From positions 42,288-106,287 of the forward strand of contig NZ_JAGMWN010000011.1 of assembly GCF_017963645.1 (NCBI RefSeq): a DNA stretch of 64,000 bases, in the 5' to 3' direction. Below the pieces are notes generated by a model, which saw only the letters and a list, made by a program, of their open reading frames with translations, made no database searches and was not told the origin of the DNA. The stretch comes from Marivibrio halodurans (GTDB taxonomy: Bacteria; Pseudomonadota; Alphaproteobacteria; UBA8366; Aestuariispiraceae). Position 1 is the first letter of the stretch; every line of letters begins with the position of its first letter. A program made the translations under genes and the position numbers. Of this stretch, positions 32,642-41,256 are shown piece by piece.

Positions 32642-34162
32642 TCATTCGTCTGGACCGTCGTCGTCGCTTTCTTCGGGGTCTTCCTCCGAATCGCCGCCAC
32701 CGCGCAGGGTTTCCGCGATTCGCCGGGCAAGCGCGCCGCGCACCCGCGCGAAGACTTCCTCCCAATCACCGGGGCTGGATTGGCGGAACAGCGTCATGCT
32801 GGGGTACCAGGGACTGTCGTCGCGATGCAGCATCCAGCGCCAGTCCGGGGCGTAGGGCAAGAGGACCCAGACCGTCTTGCCCATCGCGCCCGCCAGATGG
32901 GCGATCGAGGTGTCGACCGTGATCACCATGTCGAGCGCGTCGATCGCGGCGGCCGTCTCCGCGAAATCCTTGAGGCCGCCGCCCAGGTCGGTGACCAGCG
33001 CGCGCAGTCCTTCGTCCGCGATCTGCCGCGCGCCGGGGCCCTTCTGCAGCGAGTGGAAGGCGGCGCCCGGAAGGTCGAGAAGCGCGATGAAACCGGCCGC
33101 GCCGGCGGAACGGTTGCGGTCGTTGCGGTGGGTCGGCTTGCCGGCCCAGCACAGGCCGACATTGACGACGCCGCGCGGCAGGGCGGGACGCTCTATTCCG
33201 GCGGGGCGGTGGATATAGGGCAATCCCGCCGGAACGGCGTCCAGGCGCGTACGCAGGATGTGGGGCAGGCTGAGCAGAGGCGCCTGCGCCGCGGGTTCCG
33301 GCCGGGGCGCGCCGCGCGCGACGACGGTGATGCCCTCGAAATCGCGGGTTTTCTGGAACAGCCGGGCCAGCGGCCCCTGCACCTCGAAGATCAGGGAATC
33401 GAAACCGCGCGCCTTGAGAATCGGCAGGTAACGCGCGAATTGCAGCGTGTCGCCGAAGCCCTGTTCGGTCCAGATCAGGATCGATCCGCGTTCGGGGACG
33501 GTGCGACCATCGAAGGTGGGGGCCGAGGTAACCTTGCGGCCCGCCTCGCTCAGCCGCCAGCGCGATTCGTAGTTCCGGAACCCCTCGTCGAAATCGCCCT
33601 GGAGCAACTGGGTCAGCGCCCGGTCCCAGGTCAGCTCCGGTTTGTCGTAGCCGAGCAGTTCCGCCCGCCGGAAGGCCGAGAGCGCCTCCCCCAGGTAACC
33701 GAGATCACGCTGCGCCAGCCCCATATTGTAGTGCAATTGCGCCGATCCGGGCGTCAGTTCGATCGCCCGGCCATGGGCGCGCACCGATTCCTCGTACCGG
33801 CCGCATGCGCGCAACGCATTGCCGAGATTGGACCAGGCCGAGCCGTCATGGGGTTTCAGCGCCACCCCGCGCTTCAGGCAGGCCACCGCCGGCGCGGCAT
33901 GGCTCATTCGCCGCAACAACACGCCCATATTGATCCAGGCCGCGGGAACATAGGGGTCCGCGTCCAGGACGGCGCGGTATAGCGCGAGCGCATCCTCGGC
34001 CCGGCCGCCGCCTTGCAGGCGGACGGCGCGCTCCAACATCCGGCGCGGCCCGTCCGGCTGGCGGGGGCGGGCGGTCGCCGTCACGCGCCTCGGGGCCGGC
34101 TCGTCTCCAGCGGAGCGCTCGGACGTAGTCGGGGCGGTCGCCCCCTCCTCTCGATCGACCAT
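32642..34162 (-). CDS. TPR protein with glycosyltransferase-like C-terminal domain
   Basis: This 506-residue protein has a disordered N-terminus and then about four TPR units (residues 45-200, for example GSAWSNLGNALRACGRYEESVRAHGRAIEL). The C-terminal domain resembles the GT9/heptosyltransferase fold: SILIWTEQGFGDTLQFARYLP, VGLCWAGKPTHRNDRNRS and MVITVDTSIAHLAGAMGKTVWVLLPYAPDWRW, where the nucleotide-sugar site is expected. Such proteins are common in Rhodospirillales, but the acceptor is unknown. The C-terminus is Asp/Glu-rich. Confidence 0.8.
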   Translation of the reverse strand: MVDREEGATAPTTSERSAGDEPAPRRVTATARPRQPDGPRRMLERAVRLQGGGRAEDALALYRAVLDADPYVPAAWINMGVLLRRMSHAAPAVACLKRGVALKPHDGSAWSNLGNALRACGRYEESVRAHGRAIELTPGSAQLHYNMGLAQRDLGYLGEALSAFRRAELLGYDKPELTWDRALTQLLQGDFDEGFRNYESRWRLSEAGRKVTSAPTFDGRTVPERGSILIWTEQGFGDTLQFARYLPILKARGFDSLIFEVQGPLARLFQKTRDFEGITVVARGAPRPEPAAQAPLLSLPHILRTRLDAVPAGLPYIHRPAGIERPALPRGVVNVGLCWAGKPTHRNDRNRSAGAAGFIALLDLPGAAFHSLQKGPGARQIADEGLRALVTDLGGGLKDFAETAAAIDALDMVITVDTSIAHLAGAMGKTVWVLLPYAPDWRWMLHRDDSPWYPSMTLFRQSSPGDWEEVFARVRGALARRIAETLRGGGDSEEDPEESDDDGPDE

Positions 34163-34446
34163 GGGCGCAGTCTATACCGCGTCGCTTCGCACGGTCGAGG
34201 GCGCATATCCGTACATTCCCGGGCTTTTTCGTGGGAAGGCGCAGCGTGACATGAAACTTTCCCGAAAAATCGCATTGCCGCCGGAATGGGGCTATGGCAG
34301 GCTAGATATCGTGTTGCAGGCGATTTTGTCCACAAGATATCGCTACAGCCCCAAAATAGCTTAAAGCGATAGGATGAAGGCGTCGGCATCTTATCGCGGA
34401 CGTGTCGCCGTTCCCCGGCCCTGTCCCTTGGCCAAGGAGGAAATCC

Positions 34447-34950
34447 ATGACCGCATTGATGGTCGCAACCGCCGCCTCCGCCCCCAACCCTCTCGACGTG
34501 CTGGAAGCCATGTTCACGTCCAACGAATGGCCGTTCGAACGGTCGGACGAGGACGAGATGGTGGTCGAGACGACGGGCGGCTGGTGCGATTACCGGATGT
34601 TCTTCGCCTGGCGCGAGGATCTCCACGCGCTTTACTTCACCTGCACCTTCGACATCAAGATCCCACGGGAGAAACGCCGGGGCGTCAGCGAACTGGTGGT
34701 TTCCATCAACGAGAAGATGTGGCTCGGCCATTTCGATCTCTGCTCGGACGAAGGCGTGCCGACCTTCCGGCACACCCTGCCGACGCGCGGGGTGAAGAAT
34801 TTCAGCGTCGAGCAACTCGAGGATCTGATGGACATCGCGCTGGCGGAGTGCGAGCGCTTCTATCCGGCCTTCCAGTTCCTGCTCTGGGGCGGCTATAGCC
34901 CGGAGGAGGCGGTCGCCGCCGCCTTGATCGACTGCCGGGGCGAGGCCTGA
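34447..34950 (+). CDS. YbjN domain-containing protein
   Basis: This 167-residue protein fits the YbjN family, a secretion-chaperone-like fold without catalytic residues. It has NPLDVLEAMFTSNEWPFERSDEDEMVVE, then HALYFTCTFDIKIP and LVVSINEKMWLGHFDLCSDEGVPTFRHTL. ATG 34447 follows a perfect AAGGAGG. An ORF extension upstream exists but lacks a ribosome binding site. Its role in alphaproteobacteria is not established. A family 1 terminal repeat lies 50 bases downstream. Confidence 0.85.
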   Translation: MTALMVATAASAPNPLDVLEAMFTSNEWPFERSDEDEMVVETTGGWCDYRMFFAWREDLHALYFTCTFDIKIPREKRRGVSELVVSINEKMWLGHFDLCSDEGVPTFRHTLPTRGVKNFSVEQLEDLMDIALAECERFYPAFQFLLWGGYSPEEAVAAALIDCRGEA

Positions 34951-34997
34951 GGCCGCGCGTCCTCTTCTTGCCGGAACCCCGGAAATCGATCTCGGAT

Positions 34998-35024
34998 GGG
35001 TCCATATCATATCATCATGCTCTA
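34998..35024. repeat. solo terminal repeat of MITE-like family 1 (copy C)
   Basis: The 27 bases match the right terminal repeat of copy A (GGGTCCATAT, TCATCATGCTCTA) with few changes, and the preceding ATCTCGGATG also matches. No partner inverted repeat is visible upstream, so this is an element end or remnant between the ybjN-like gene and proC. Confidence 0.65.
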
Positions 35025-35127
35025 GGCTTGCGGCGTGACTGGCGCGTGGCGTTGCCCCGCGCAACGACCGAACAACCGGCCAAGAACAATCGGGCAGGGA
35101 CCTATCGGGCAAGGGATGAGGCATATC

Positions 35128-35952
35128 ATGACGAGGAAACTGGAACGGCCGTTGCTGCTGATCGGCTGCGGCAAGATGGGCGGCGCGATGCTCGACGGCT
35201 GGTTGGGAAGCGGTATCGCGGCATCCGGCGTTCATATCGTCGACCCCGCGGGCGCCCGGCCCTTCCGCGACCGTGACGGGGTCACCGTCCATGACGGCAT
35301 GGAGACGCTGCCCGCCGATTTGGCGCCGGAAGTCGTGGTGTTGTCCGTCAAGCCGCAGCAGATGGATGCGGTGATGGACGGCGTGAAGCGGTTCGCCGGG
35401 CCGGATTGTCTCTTCGTCTCGGTCGCCGCGGGCAAGACGATCGGCTATTTCCAGGACAGGCTGGGCGCGGACGCGGCTATCGTGCGCGCCATGCCCAACA
35501 CGCCCGCCGCCATCGGGCAGGGCATCACCGTGTGCTGTCCGAACCCGGTTTGCTCCCCGGCGCAGAGCGCCTTGGCCGAGGATCTGCTGAAAGCCGTCGG
35601 CGAGGCCGCGACGGTCGAGGACGAAAGCCTGATCGACGCGGTCACCGCGCTGTCCGGCGGGGGGCCGGCCTATACCTTCTGGTTGATCGAATGCATGGGC
35701 GAGGCGGGTGTCGCGGCCGGGCTGCCGCGCGAGTTGGCGGAGCGGCTGGCCCTGGTGACGGTGGCGGGCGCCGGGCAATTGGCCCTGCGGAGTGGCGAGG
35801 CGCCGGCGACCCTGCGCCGGAACGTGACCTCGCCCGGCGGCACGACGCAGGAGGCGCTATCCGTCCTGATGCGGGAGGAGGGTGGCCTGGACTCCCTGAT
35901 GCGGGAGGCGATCGCCGCCGCCGCCGCGCGCTCGCGCGAGCTGGCGGGCTGA
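35128..35952 (+). CDS. proC: pyrroline-5-carboxylate reductase
   Basis: This 274-residue enzyme makes proline from pyrroline-5-carboxylate using NAD(P)H. The nucleotide-binding start is LLLIGCGKMGGAMLDGW. VVLSVKPQQMD and VRAMPNTPAAIGQGIT are family signatures, as is the C-terminal ALSGGGPAYTFWLIE with TSPGGTTQEALSVL. ATG 35128 is used, although an ATG four codons upstream is possible. The TetR-like gene lies downstream after 67 bases. Confidence 0.95.
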   Translation: MTRKLERPLLLIGCGKMGGAMLDGWLGSGIAASGVHIVDPAGARPFRDRDGVTVHDGMETLPADLAPEVVVLSVKPQQMDAVMDGVKRFAGPDCLFVSVAAGKTIGYFQDRLGADAAIVRAMPNTPAAIGQGITVCCPNPVCSPAQSALAEDLLKAVGEAATVEDESLIDAVTALSGGGPAYTFWLIECMGEAGVAAGLPRELAERLALVTVAGAGQLALRSGEAPATLRRNVTSPGGTTQEALSVLMREEGGLDSLMREAIAAAAARSRELAG

Positions 35953-36019
35953 GACGGCGGCCCGCTCTCTTGCCTTCGGACCCTTGCCGTCCGCCGCCCG
36001 CGCCGCCATCTCATAGGGC

Positions 36020-36703
36020 ATGAGGACGGATTCGATCGAGGACAGGGCCGGCGTGGCCGCCGTCGAATTGGCGGGGCGCCTGGGCTGGCGCCATGTCCGT
36101 CTGGCCGATGTGGCGGAGGAGGCGGACACCGACCTCGGCGGGTTGCGGGCGGTCGCACGCGACAAGACGGATTTGCTGCGCCACTTCCTGGCGGGCATGG
36201 ACCGGGACGTCCTGTCGGAGGACAGCGGCTTCACCGCCGAGGATAGCGTCCGCGACCGCCTGTTCGATTTGCTGATGCGGCGTTTCGACGCGCTCGCCCC
36301 CTACAAGGACGGGGTTCGGGCGGTCATGGCCGATGTGGTCCGCGACCCCTTCACCGTCGTGCGTTTGGCGCCGGACGGCCCGGCGAGCCTCGCCTGGTAT
36401 CTGGAGGCGGCCGGCGTCGGAACCGATGGGCCCGCCGGAATGGTGCGCGCTCACGGGCTGGCCGCGGTCTGGCTCGCGGCGCTGCGGGTTTGGGTACGTG
36501 ACGAGAGCCCGGATCTCGCCCCGACGATGAAAGCCCTGGATCAGGCGCTTGCCCGCGCGGAACAGGCCGCCGGATGGCTCTCGGGCGTCCGAGGGGGGCG
36601 TCGGCGCGGCGACCCGAATGACCGGCAGGCTCCAGCCGATTGGACCGACCAGCCGGACCCGGCCGCCCCACCGCCCGGGGAAGGCGTTTCAGCGGAAGGA
36701 TGA
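36020..36703 (+). CDS. TetR-like regulator (divergent)
   Basis: This 227-residue protein starts with a TetR-type helix-turn-helix region (RAGVAAVELAGRLGWRHVRLADVAEEADTDLGGLRAVARDKTDLLRHFL). An all-alpha ligand domain follows (DRLFDLLMRRFDALAPYKDGVRAVMADV). The C-terminal 40 residues are Pro/Gly/Arg-rich and probably disordered. The recognition helix is less standard than usual, and a COQ9-like TetR-fold lipid-binding role is the alternative. Its neighbour is the phasin gene, but no functional link is shown. Confidence 0.7.
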   Translation: MRTDSIEDRAGVAAVELAGRLGWRHVRLADVAEEADTDLGGLRAVARDKTDLLRHFLAGMDRDVLSEDSGFTAEDSVRDRLFDLLMRRFDALAPYKDGVRAVMADVVRDPFTVVRLAPDGPASLAWYLEAAGVGTDGPAGMVRAHGLAAVWLAALRVWVRDESPDLAPTMKALDQALARAEQAAGWLSGVRGGRRRGDPNDRQAPADWTDQPDPAAPPPGEGVSAEG

Positions 36704-36772
36704 CGGGCTGGGAATCCACCGGCGGGGGCGTGCCGATGCGGGATCATGTTTTGTGCGGTGCAGCAATTCCCC

Positions 36773-36802
36773 TTGACGGTTTCGCGTGCCGCGCCATATA
36801 AG
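36773..36802 (+). promoter_or_regulatory. candidate phasin promoter
   Basis: TTGACG (36773-36778) and TATAAG (36797-36802), 18 bases apart, lie in the 347-base gap before the phasin gene. A PhaR-type palindrome begins 11 bases after the -10 element, a position suited to repression. No other gene is visible in the gap. Confidence 0.5.
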
Positions 36803-36812
36803 ATGCAACTGA

Positions 36813-36827
36813 TGCTGCAATGCAGCA
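36813..36827. promoter_or_regulatory. PhaR-type operator upstream of the phasin gene
   Basis: The perfect dyad TGCTGCAATGCAGCA contains CTGC-AAT-GCAG, matching the CTGC-N3-GCAG site described for PhaR in Rhodobacter and relatives. It overlaps the expected transcription start of the phasin gene, so PhaR would repress until polyhydroxybutyrate granules titrate it away. phaR itself is not in the window. Confidence 0.6.
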
Positions 36828-37050
36828 TTGAGTGATATAGGGTGCGTGCCGGGCTTCGAGTCAGGTTTTGGTCGGAAGGCACGCGACCGGGTCGGCAGGG
36901 ATGGCCGGTTGAATATTCGGTGGCGGCACGCGCCGGCCGAAGCGAGCGATCCACCTGGCCCGATGGGACGTCGATACAGGACGTGAGTGCAGCGATTCCA
37001 CCGCGCGGGCGATGTCCGCCGGACCACCACCTGTTGGAGGGAGAGAAACC

Positions 37051-37545
37051 ATGGCCCAGCAGAAATCGACCAATTATTTCGATCCGAAGAACAACCCCTT
37101 CCTGGACCCGAAGAACAACCCGTTCCTCGATCCCGAGAAGAACCCCTTCCTGAGCGCGGATGTCAGCAAGATGTTCGGCGGCTACGGTGCGCCGGAATTG
37201 AAGGAACTGATGGATTCCCAGCGCAAGAATTTCGAGGCGCTGGCGGCGGCGAACAAGACCGCCGTCGAGGGGTTTCAGGCCGTCTTCACCCGCCAGGGGG
37301 AAATCCTGAAGCAGGTGATGGACGAGGCCAATGCCACGATCCAGGAGGCCCAGGCGAAGGGCGGTAAGCTCGACCCCGACGCGGCGAAGAATATCGACCA
37401 GATCAAGGACGCGCTCGAGCAGGCGGTGACCAATATGCGCGAGTTGTCGGAGATGGTCTCGAAGTCGCAGCAGGAGGCCTTCAACATCCTGAATCAGCGC
37501 GTCGGAGAGCAACTCGACGAGTTGAAGAAGTCGGTCAACAAGTGA
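37051..37545 (+). CDS. phasin family protein with N-terminal nonapeptide repeats
   Basis: This 164-residue granule-coating protein has a C-terminal two-thirds that is an amphipathic helical phasin domain (residues 55-160, for example FEALAAANKTAVEGFQAVFTRQ and MRELSEMVSKSQQEAFNIL). Residues 9-33 contain three copies of a nine-residue unit DPKNNPFLx (DPKNNPFL, DPKNNPFL, DPEKNPFL). GGAGGGAGAG precedes ATG 37051. A PhaR-type operator and a promoter candidate lie upstream and a hairpin terminator downstream, so it is a single-gene unit tied to polyhydroxybutyrate storage. Confidence 0.88.
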   Translation: MAQQKSTNYFDPKNNPFLDPKNNPFLDPEKNPFLSADVSKMFGGYGAPELKELMDSQRKNFEALAAANKTAVEGFQAVFTRQGEILKQVMDEANATIQEAQAKGGKLDPDAAKNIDQIKDALEQAVTNMRELSEMVSKSQQEAFNILNQRVGEQLDELKKSVNK

Positions 37546-37584
37546 CCTAGACAACGCGCCCCGCAGGGGGCGGTGTTGGAATCG

Positions 37585-37629
37585 CGGGGCCGCGTCCGGG
37601 GTGAACCGGGCGCGGCCCCGTTGCTTTTC
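37585..37629 (+). terminator. terminator after the phasin gene
   Basis: CGGGGCCGCG and CGCGGCCCCG arms flank a short loop and are followed by TTGCTTTT. This is a classical intrinsic terminator 40 bases after the phasin stop. Confidence 0.75.
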
Positions 37630-37682
37630 GGGCGATCCGACGCGATTGTCGGCGGAATGTGAAAACAAGACAGGCGCGGACG

Positions 37683-38036
37683 ATGGCGGACGACCGGACC
37701 CTTTCCTTCGAGGACTTTCTTAAAGTCGAGATACGTGTCGGGACCGTGATCCGGGCCGAACCCTATCCGGAGGCGCGCAAGCCCGCGATCAAGCTCTGGA
37801 TCGATTTCGGTCCCGAGATCGGGGAGCGCAAGACCAGTGCCCAGATCACCAAGCATTACGACCCGCGGGAGCTGCCGGGCCGGCAGGTTTGCGCCGTGGT
37901 CAATTTCCCGCCCAAGCAGATCGGCAAGTTCATGTCCGAATGCCTCGTCCTCGGTTTCGACGATGGGGCGGGGGATAACGGGATCGTCCTGATGACGCCC
38001 GACCGTCCCGTTCCGAATGGCGGGCGGATGCACTGA
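37683..38036 (+). CDS. csaA: CsaA-like tRNA-binding domain protein
   Basis: This 117-residue protein is a stand-alone OB-fold tRNA-binding domain: [32 protein letters not shown], then [30 protein letters not shown] and SECLVLGF. It matches CsaA, a dimeric protein that binds tRNA and has been linked to secretion chaperoning. ATG 37683 is used, with only a weak ribosome binding site. It is not clearly in an operon. Confidence 0.9.
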   Translation: MADDRTLSFEDFLKVEIRVGTVIRAEPYPEARKPAIKLWIDFGPEIGERKTSAQITKHYDPRELPGRQVCAVVNFPPKQIGKFMSECLVLGFDDGAGDNGIVLMTPDRPVPNGGRMH

Positions 38037-38054
38037 GCGCGGCTGCGGTATAGT

Positions 38055-38069
38055 TTTCGCATTGCGGAA
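38055..38069. promoter_or_regulatory. candidate IclR operator, site 1
   Basis: TTTCGC-ATT-GCGGAA is one mismatch from a perfect 15-base dyad. It is the first of two such sites in the 301-base gap between csaA and dctP. An AT-rich stretch between the two sites (38110-38160) would suit a promoter. Confidence 0.5.
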
Positions 38070-38082
38070 TATCCTGGTGCAG

Positions 38083-38097
38083 GCCTTTGCCAGACGG
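38083..38097. promoter_or_regulatory. position check of the second TRAP-side palindrome region
   Basis: This interval lies between the two TRAP-side dyads and contains no palindrome itself; the second perfect dyad, TTCCGC-AGA-GCGGAA, lies about 100 bases further on, at 38183-38197. I list it to keep the gap description complete: within 38037-38337 the notable elements are the site at 38055-38069, an AT-rich stretch, and the site at 38183-38197. Confidence 0.1.
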
Positions 38098-38182
38098 GCG
38101 TGGATTTCCGCTGTCGTTCCGTAATTTATTATTAAAAATCAACAAGTTGAATAATGTGTTTGGCAAAAGAACGTTTCAATAT

Positions 38183-38197
38183 TTCCGCAGAGCGGAA
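38183..38197. promoter_or_regulatory. candidate IclR operator, site 2 (perfect dyad)
   Basis: TTCCGC-AGA-GCGGAA is a perfect inverted repeat 140 bases upstream of dctP. The same half-sites recur twice in the gap between iclR and the acyl-CoA synthetase gene (44440-44454 and 44535-44549), which makes the IclR protein encoded at 43653-44423 the probable ligand. Confidence 0.62.
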
Positions 38198-38337
38198 TTA
38201 AAACCCGTATGTTCGCTTGACTTGGCTTCCGCGTGATTGCTTTGCTCTGCGGCATGGTCGCCGTCCCCCATCGCGGGCGCGCGATTGGCGACACCCGATA
38301 ATAGACGGTTCGACAAGTCACTGGGAGGAAACGGAGA

Positions 38338-39318
38338 ATGAAACGTAAACTGTTCGTGCCCGCTATCGCCGCGGCGGCCGCCTTGTTCACCATCCCGGCG
38401 AAGGCCGATAGTCTGACGCTGCTGAGCAGTTGGGACGAGAGCTATAATGCCGTGCCGGTATTCGCGCAGGCCTTCGCCGAGCGTCTGACGGAGGAATCCG
38501 GCGGCGACCTCGCCGTGGAATTGCGTGGTCCGGAGACGGTACCGCCCTTCGAGCAGCTTCAGCCGGTCTCGACCGGGCTGTTCGACATGCTGTTCACGCA
38601 CGGTGCCTATCACCTGGGCGAGACGCCGATGGCCTTCGGCATGGACGCGGTCGCGGACGACCCGCAGGCGCGCCGGGAAAGCGGCGTGTTCGATGTCATC
38701 GACGCGCATTACAATAAGCGGAACCTGAAGTTGATCGGCGTGTTCTCCGCCGCGTCGGGCTATCATATCCTGCTGAACGAGCCGATCGGCGAGGACGGCG
38801 CGCTCGAAGGACGGAAGATCCGGGCCTCCGGCACCTATCACGATCTGGTTCAGGAGCTGGGCGGCTCCGTCGTCACCCTGCCGGCGAGCGAGATCTATTC
38901 CGCGCTGGAGCGTGGTGTCGTCGACGGCGCGGCCTGGCCGGTCTTCGGCGCGATGGACTATAAGTGGTTCGAGGTCGCCGACTACATGACCCGCCCGACC
39001 TTCGGCGTGACGAACCTGTCGCTGTTCATGAACCTCGATACCTGGAACGACCTTTCCGACGATCAGCGGACGATGGTGGTCGATATCGCCAAGGACCTGG
39101 AGGTCGAGGGGCGTCTGCACTTCGAGGAGCTTTGGGCCAAGGAGGATCGGGCGATGCAGGATGCCGGCCTGGCCCCGACCCAGTTCGGCCCGGAAGTGGC
39201 CGAGCAGATCGACGGCATCTTCGCCGCCGGCATCTGGAAGAAGGTGGAAGGCGGCGCCGGCGAGGACGGCAAGGCGTTCCACGCGCTGGCTCTTGAGAAA
39301 GGCCTCACGGCCGAATAA
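38338..39318 (+). CDS. TRAP transporter solute-binding protein (DctP family)
   Basis: This 326-residue periplasmic protein has a signal peptide (residues 1-23, ending PAKA). The DctP fold follows with ELRGPETVPPFEQLQPVSTGLFDM, the ligand-region GLKIRASGTY-type segment (here GRKIRASGTYHDLVQELG), and VVTLPASEIYSALERGVVDGAAWP. The Arg in KIRAS normally binds the carboxylate of the substrate. GGGAGGAAACGGAG precedes the ATG. It is the first gene of a dctPQM-SDR-dehydrogenase operon under probable IclR control. Confidence 0.92.
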   Translation: MKRKLFVPAIAAAAALFTIPAKADSLTLLSSWDESYNAVPVFAQAFAERLTEESGGDLAVELRGPETVPPFEQLQPVSTGLFDMLFTHGAYHLGETPMAFGMDAVADDPQARRESGVFDVIDAHYNKRNLKLIGVFSAASGYHILLNEPIGEDGALEGRKIRASGTYHDLVQELGGSVVTLPASEIYSALERGVVDGAAWPVFGAMDYKWFEVADYMTRPTFGVTNLSLFMNLDTWNDLSDDQRTMVVDIAKDLEVEGRLHFEELWAKEDRAMQDAGLAPTQFGPEVAEQIDGIFAAGIWKKVEGGAGEDGKAFHALALEKGLTAE

Positions 39319-39338
39319 GGGAACGATCTTTCGTTCTC
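39318..39338 (+). other. intercistronic hairpin between dctP and dctQ
   Basis: GAACGA-TCTT-TCGTTC, extendable to about nine pairs with one G-U, lies directly after the dctP stop. Such a hairpin could protect or partly end the transcript so that the binding protein is made in excess over the membrane subunits. Confidence 0.45.
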
Positions 39339-39353
39339 TTGCGAGGAGTCGGA

Positions 39354-39875
39354 ATGCGCACGCTCTTGCGCTTGCATGACGGGTTGACCGGCGTCGGTTT
39401 CTGGGGGGCCGCCCTGGCGGTGGCCTACCTGACGCTGGTGACGGCGTGGGAGGTCTTCGGTCGCTACGCGCTGAACGCGCCGAGCGACTGGGCCCCGGAC
39501 ACCGCGGCGGTCAGCTTCGCCATGATCACCTTCCTTGCGGTCCCGATGGTGACGCGCAACGCGCAACATGCGCGGATGGGCTTCATCGTTGATGGTCTGG
39601 ACCCGGCGAAGGCGGTTTGGGCCAATCGCGCGACATTGCTCGTCGGGATCGGCTGTTGCGGTCTGTGTGCCTGGTATGCCGGGGTCGAGACGCTCCGCCA
39701 GGTGCAGCAGGGCGTCACCATCATCTCCGTCACCGAGATCCCGAAATGGATCGTCACCGGGACCATCGCCTACGGCCTGACCAGCACCACGCTTTATTTC
39801 CTCCGCCATTTCGCGGCCACGTTCCGGTCCGCGCCCGAATCCTCCCCCGAACCCGCCGAAAGCGGCGACGTCTGA
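39354..39875 (+). CDS. TRAP transporter small membrane subunit (DctQ family)
   Basis: This 173-residue protein has four hydrophobic helices and the DctQ pattern (WEVFGRYALNAPSDWAPDTAAVSFAMITFLAVPM, RNAQHARMGFIVDGL). It stabilises the large subunit. ATG 39354 follows GAGGAG at six bases. The C-terminus is a short Ser/Pro/Glu tail. dctM starts 13 bases later. Confidence 0.88.
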   Translation: MRTLLRLHDGLTGVGFWGAALAVAYLTLVTAWEVFGRYALNAPSDWAPDTAAVSFAMITFLAVPMVTRNAQHARMGFIVDGLDPAKAVWANRATLLVGIGCCGLCAWYAGVETLRQVQQGVTIISVTEIPKWIVTGTIAYGLTSTTLYFLRHFAATFRSAPESSPEPAESGDV

Positions 39876-39888
39876 AGGAGTCCGTCCC

Positions 39889-41193
39889 GTGGAATGGTGG
39901 CTGCTGCTTCTCGTCGCGTTCTTTCTCCTATTGGGGTTGTTCGCGACCGGCCTGCCGATCTTCCTGGCGTTCCTGGCGCTCAATCTATGCGCGCTGCTTT
40001 ATCTGACCGGCGGGTTCGGGTCCGTCCTGCTGATCATCAATTCGATGTTCGATACGGGGACCAGCATCTCGTTGGCGGCGATCCCGCTCTTTATCCTGCT
40101 GGGTGAGATCCTGTTTCGCTCCGGCTCTGTCCACATCCTGTTCAACGCGGTGGATTCGCTGATCGGCAATATCCGCGCGCGGCTCTATGCGGTCGCGATC
40201 GCGCTTTCGACGATCTTCGGCGCGTTGTCGGGATCGGCCATGGCGGTGGCCGCGATGATGGGGTCCTCCCTGCTGCCGGAGATGCGCAGCCGCGGCTATG
40301 ACCGCAACCTGTCGGTCGGCGCGCTGCTGGCCGGGGCCAGCCTGGCGCCGATCATCCCGCCCAGCGTCATGGCGGTCGTCCTCGGCATTCTGTCGAAGGT
40401 CTCGATCGCTTCTCTGCTGATCGCGGGCATCCTGCCGGGCATCCTGCTGGCGCTCGCCTTCTTCATCTATGTCTGGATACGCGGGCGGATCGATCCGACG
40501 CTCGCCCCGCTCAGCCCACGGGCCAACATGCCGGCGCGCGAGCGTGTCGCCGCCGTCCTGCGCGCCGCGCCGTTCCTGCTCATCATCGCCTCGATCCTCG
40601 GCTTCATCCTGGCCGGGATCGCCACCCCGACGGAGGCCGCTGCGGTCGGTTGCGTCACGGCGGTCGTGATCTGCACGCTTCTCGCCGAGCTGACCTGGGA
40701 AAAGCTGGTCGCCTGCGTGCGGTCGACGGCCTCCATCACGACCGTCGTGACGACGATCATGGTGTCCTCCGTCTCCTTCAGTCAGGTGCTGAACATGACC
40801 GGCGCGACCTTCAAGCTGGTCGAGGCCGTCACCTCCCTGGATCTGCCGACGGTGGTGATGTTCATCCTGCTGCAGATCCTGCCCTTCGTCCTGTGCATGT
40901 TCATCGACCAGATCGCGCTGATGATCATGCTGGTTCCGCTCTACGCGCCGATCGTCCTGGCGCTGGGCTTCGATCCGGTGTGGTTCTGGACGATCTTCCT
41001 GATCAACATGTCGATCGGCGGGATCACGCCGCCCTTCGGCTATACCCTTTTCGCGCTGCATGGGGTGACGCACGACGTGCCGCTGCAGTCGGTCTTCCGC
41101 GCGGTGCTGCCCTTTATCGGCATCTTCGTGCTGGTGATCGCGCTGCTGGCGATCTTCCCCGATATCGTGCTGTTCCTGCCGTCCTTCCTCTAG
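39889..41193 (+). CDS. TRAP transporter large membrane subunit (DctM family)
   Basis: This 434-residue sodium-coupled permease has about 12 helices. Family motifs include FGALSGSAMAVAAMMGSSLLPEM, GALLAGASLAPIIPPSVMAVV, GIATPTEAAAVGCV and the C-terminal NMSIGGITPPFGYTLFALHGV. The start is a GTG with AAGGAG eight bases upstream. Together with DctP and DctQ it imports an organic acid, and the downstream genes suggest one degraded as a CoA thioester. Confidence 0.93.
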   Translation: MEWWLLLLVAFFLLLGLFATGLPIFLAFLALNLCALLYLTGGFGSVLLIINSMFDTGTSISLAAIPLFILLGEILFRSGSVHILFNAVDSLIGNIRARLYAVAIALSTIFGALSGSAMAVAAMMGSSLLPEMRSRGYDRNLSVGALLAGASLAPIIPPSVMAVVLGILSKVSIASLLIAGILPGILLALAFFIYVWIRGRIDPTLAPLSPRANMPARERVAAVLRAAPFLLIIASILGFILAGIATPTEAAAVGCVTAVVICTLLAELTWEKLVACVRSTASITTVVTTIMVSSVSFSQVLNMTGATFKLVEAVTSLDLPTVVMFILLQILPFVLCMFIDQIALMIMLVPLYAPIVLALGFDPVWFWTIFLINMSIGGITPPFGYTLFALHGVTHDVPLQSVFRAVLPFIGIFVLVIALLAIFPDIVLFLPSFL

Positions 41194-41256
41194 AGCGCCT
41201 CGCATCGATAGGGCGCCTCGCATCGACCGCTTAATCAATACCAAGGGAAACGAACC

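Noticed and set aside
38083..38097. Initial placement of the second TRAP-side IclR dyad
   Set aside because: Recounting the bases puts the perfect dyad at 38183-38197, and the interval 38083-38097 itself holds no palindrome. The low-confidence entry at these coordinates should be ignored.
41194..41225. Short direct repeat GCGCCTCGCATCGA after dctM as a further mobile element
   Set aside because: Two copies of 14 bases without inverted ends. Only the TAGAGC at the stop resembles family 1, which is too little to include it.
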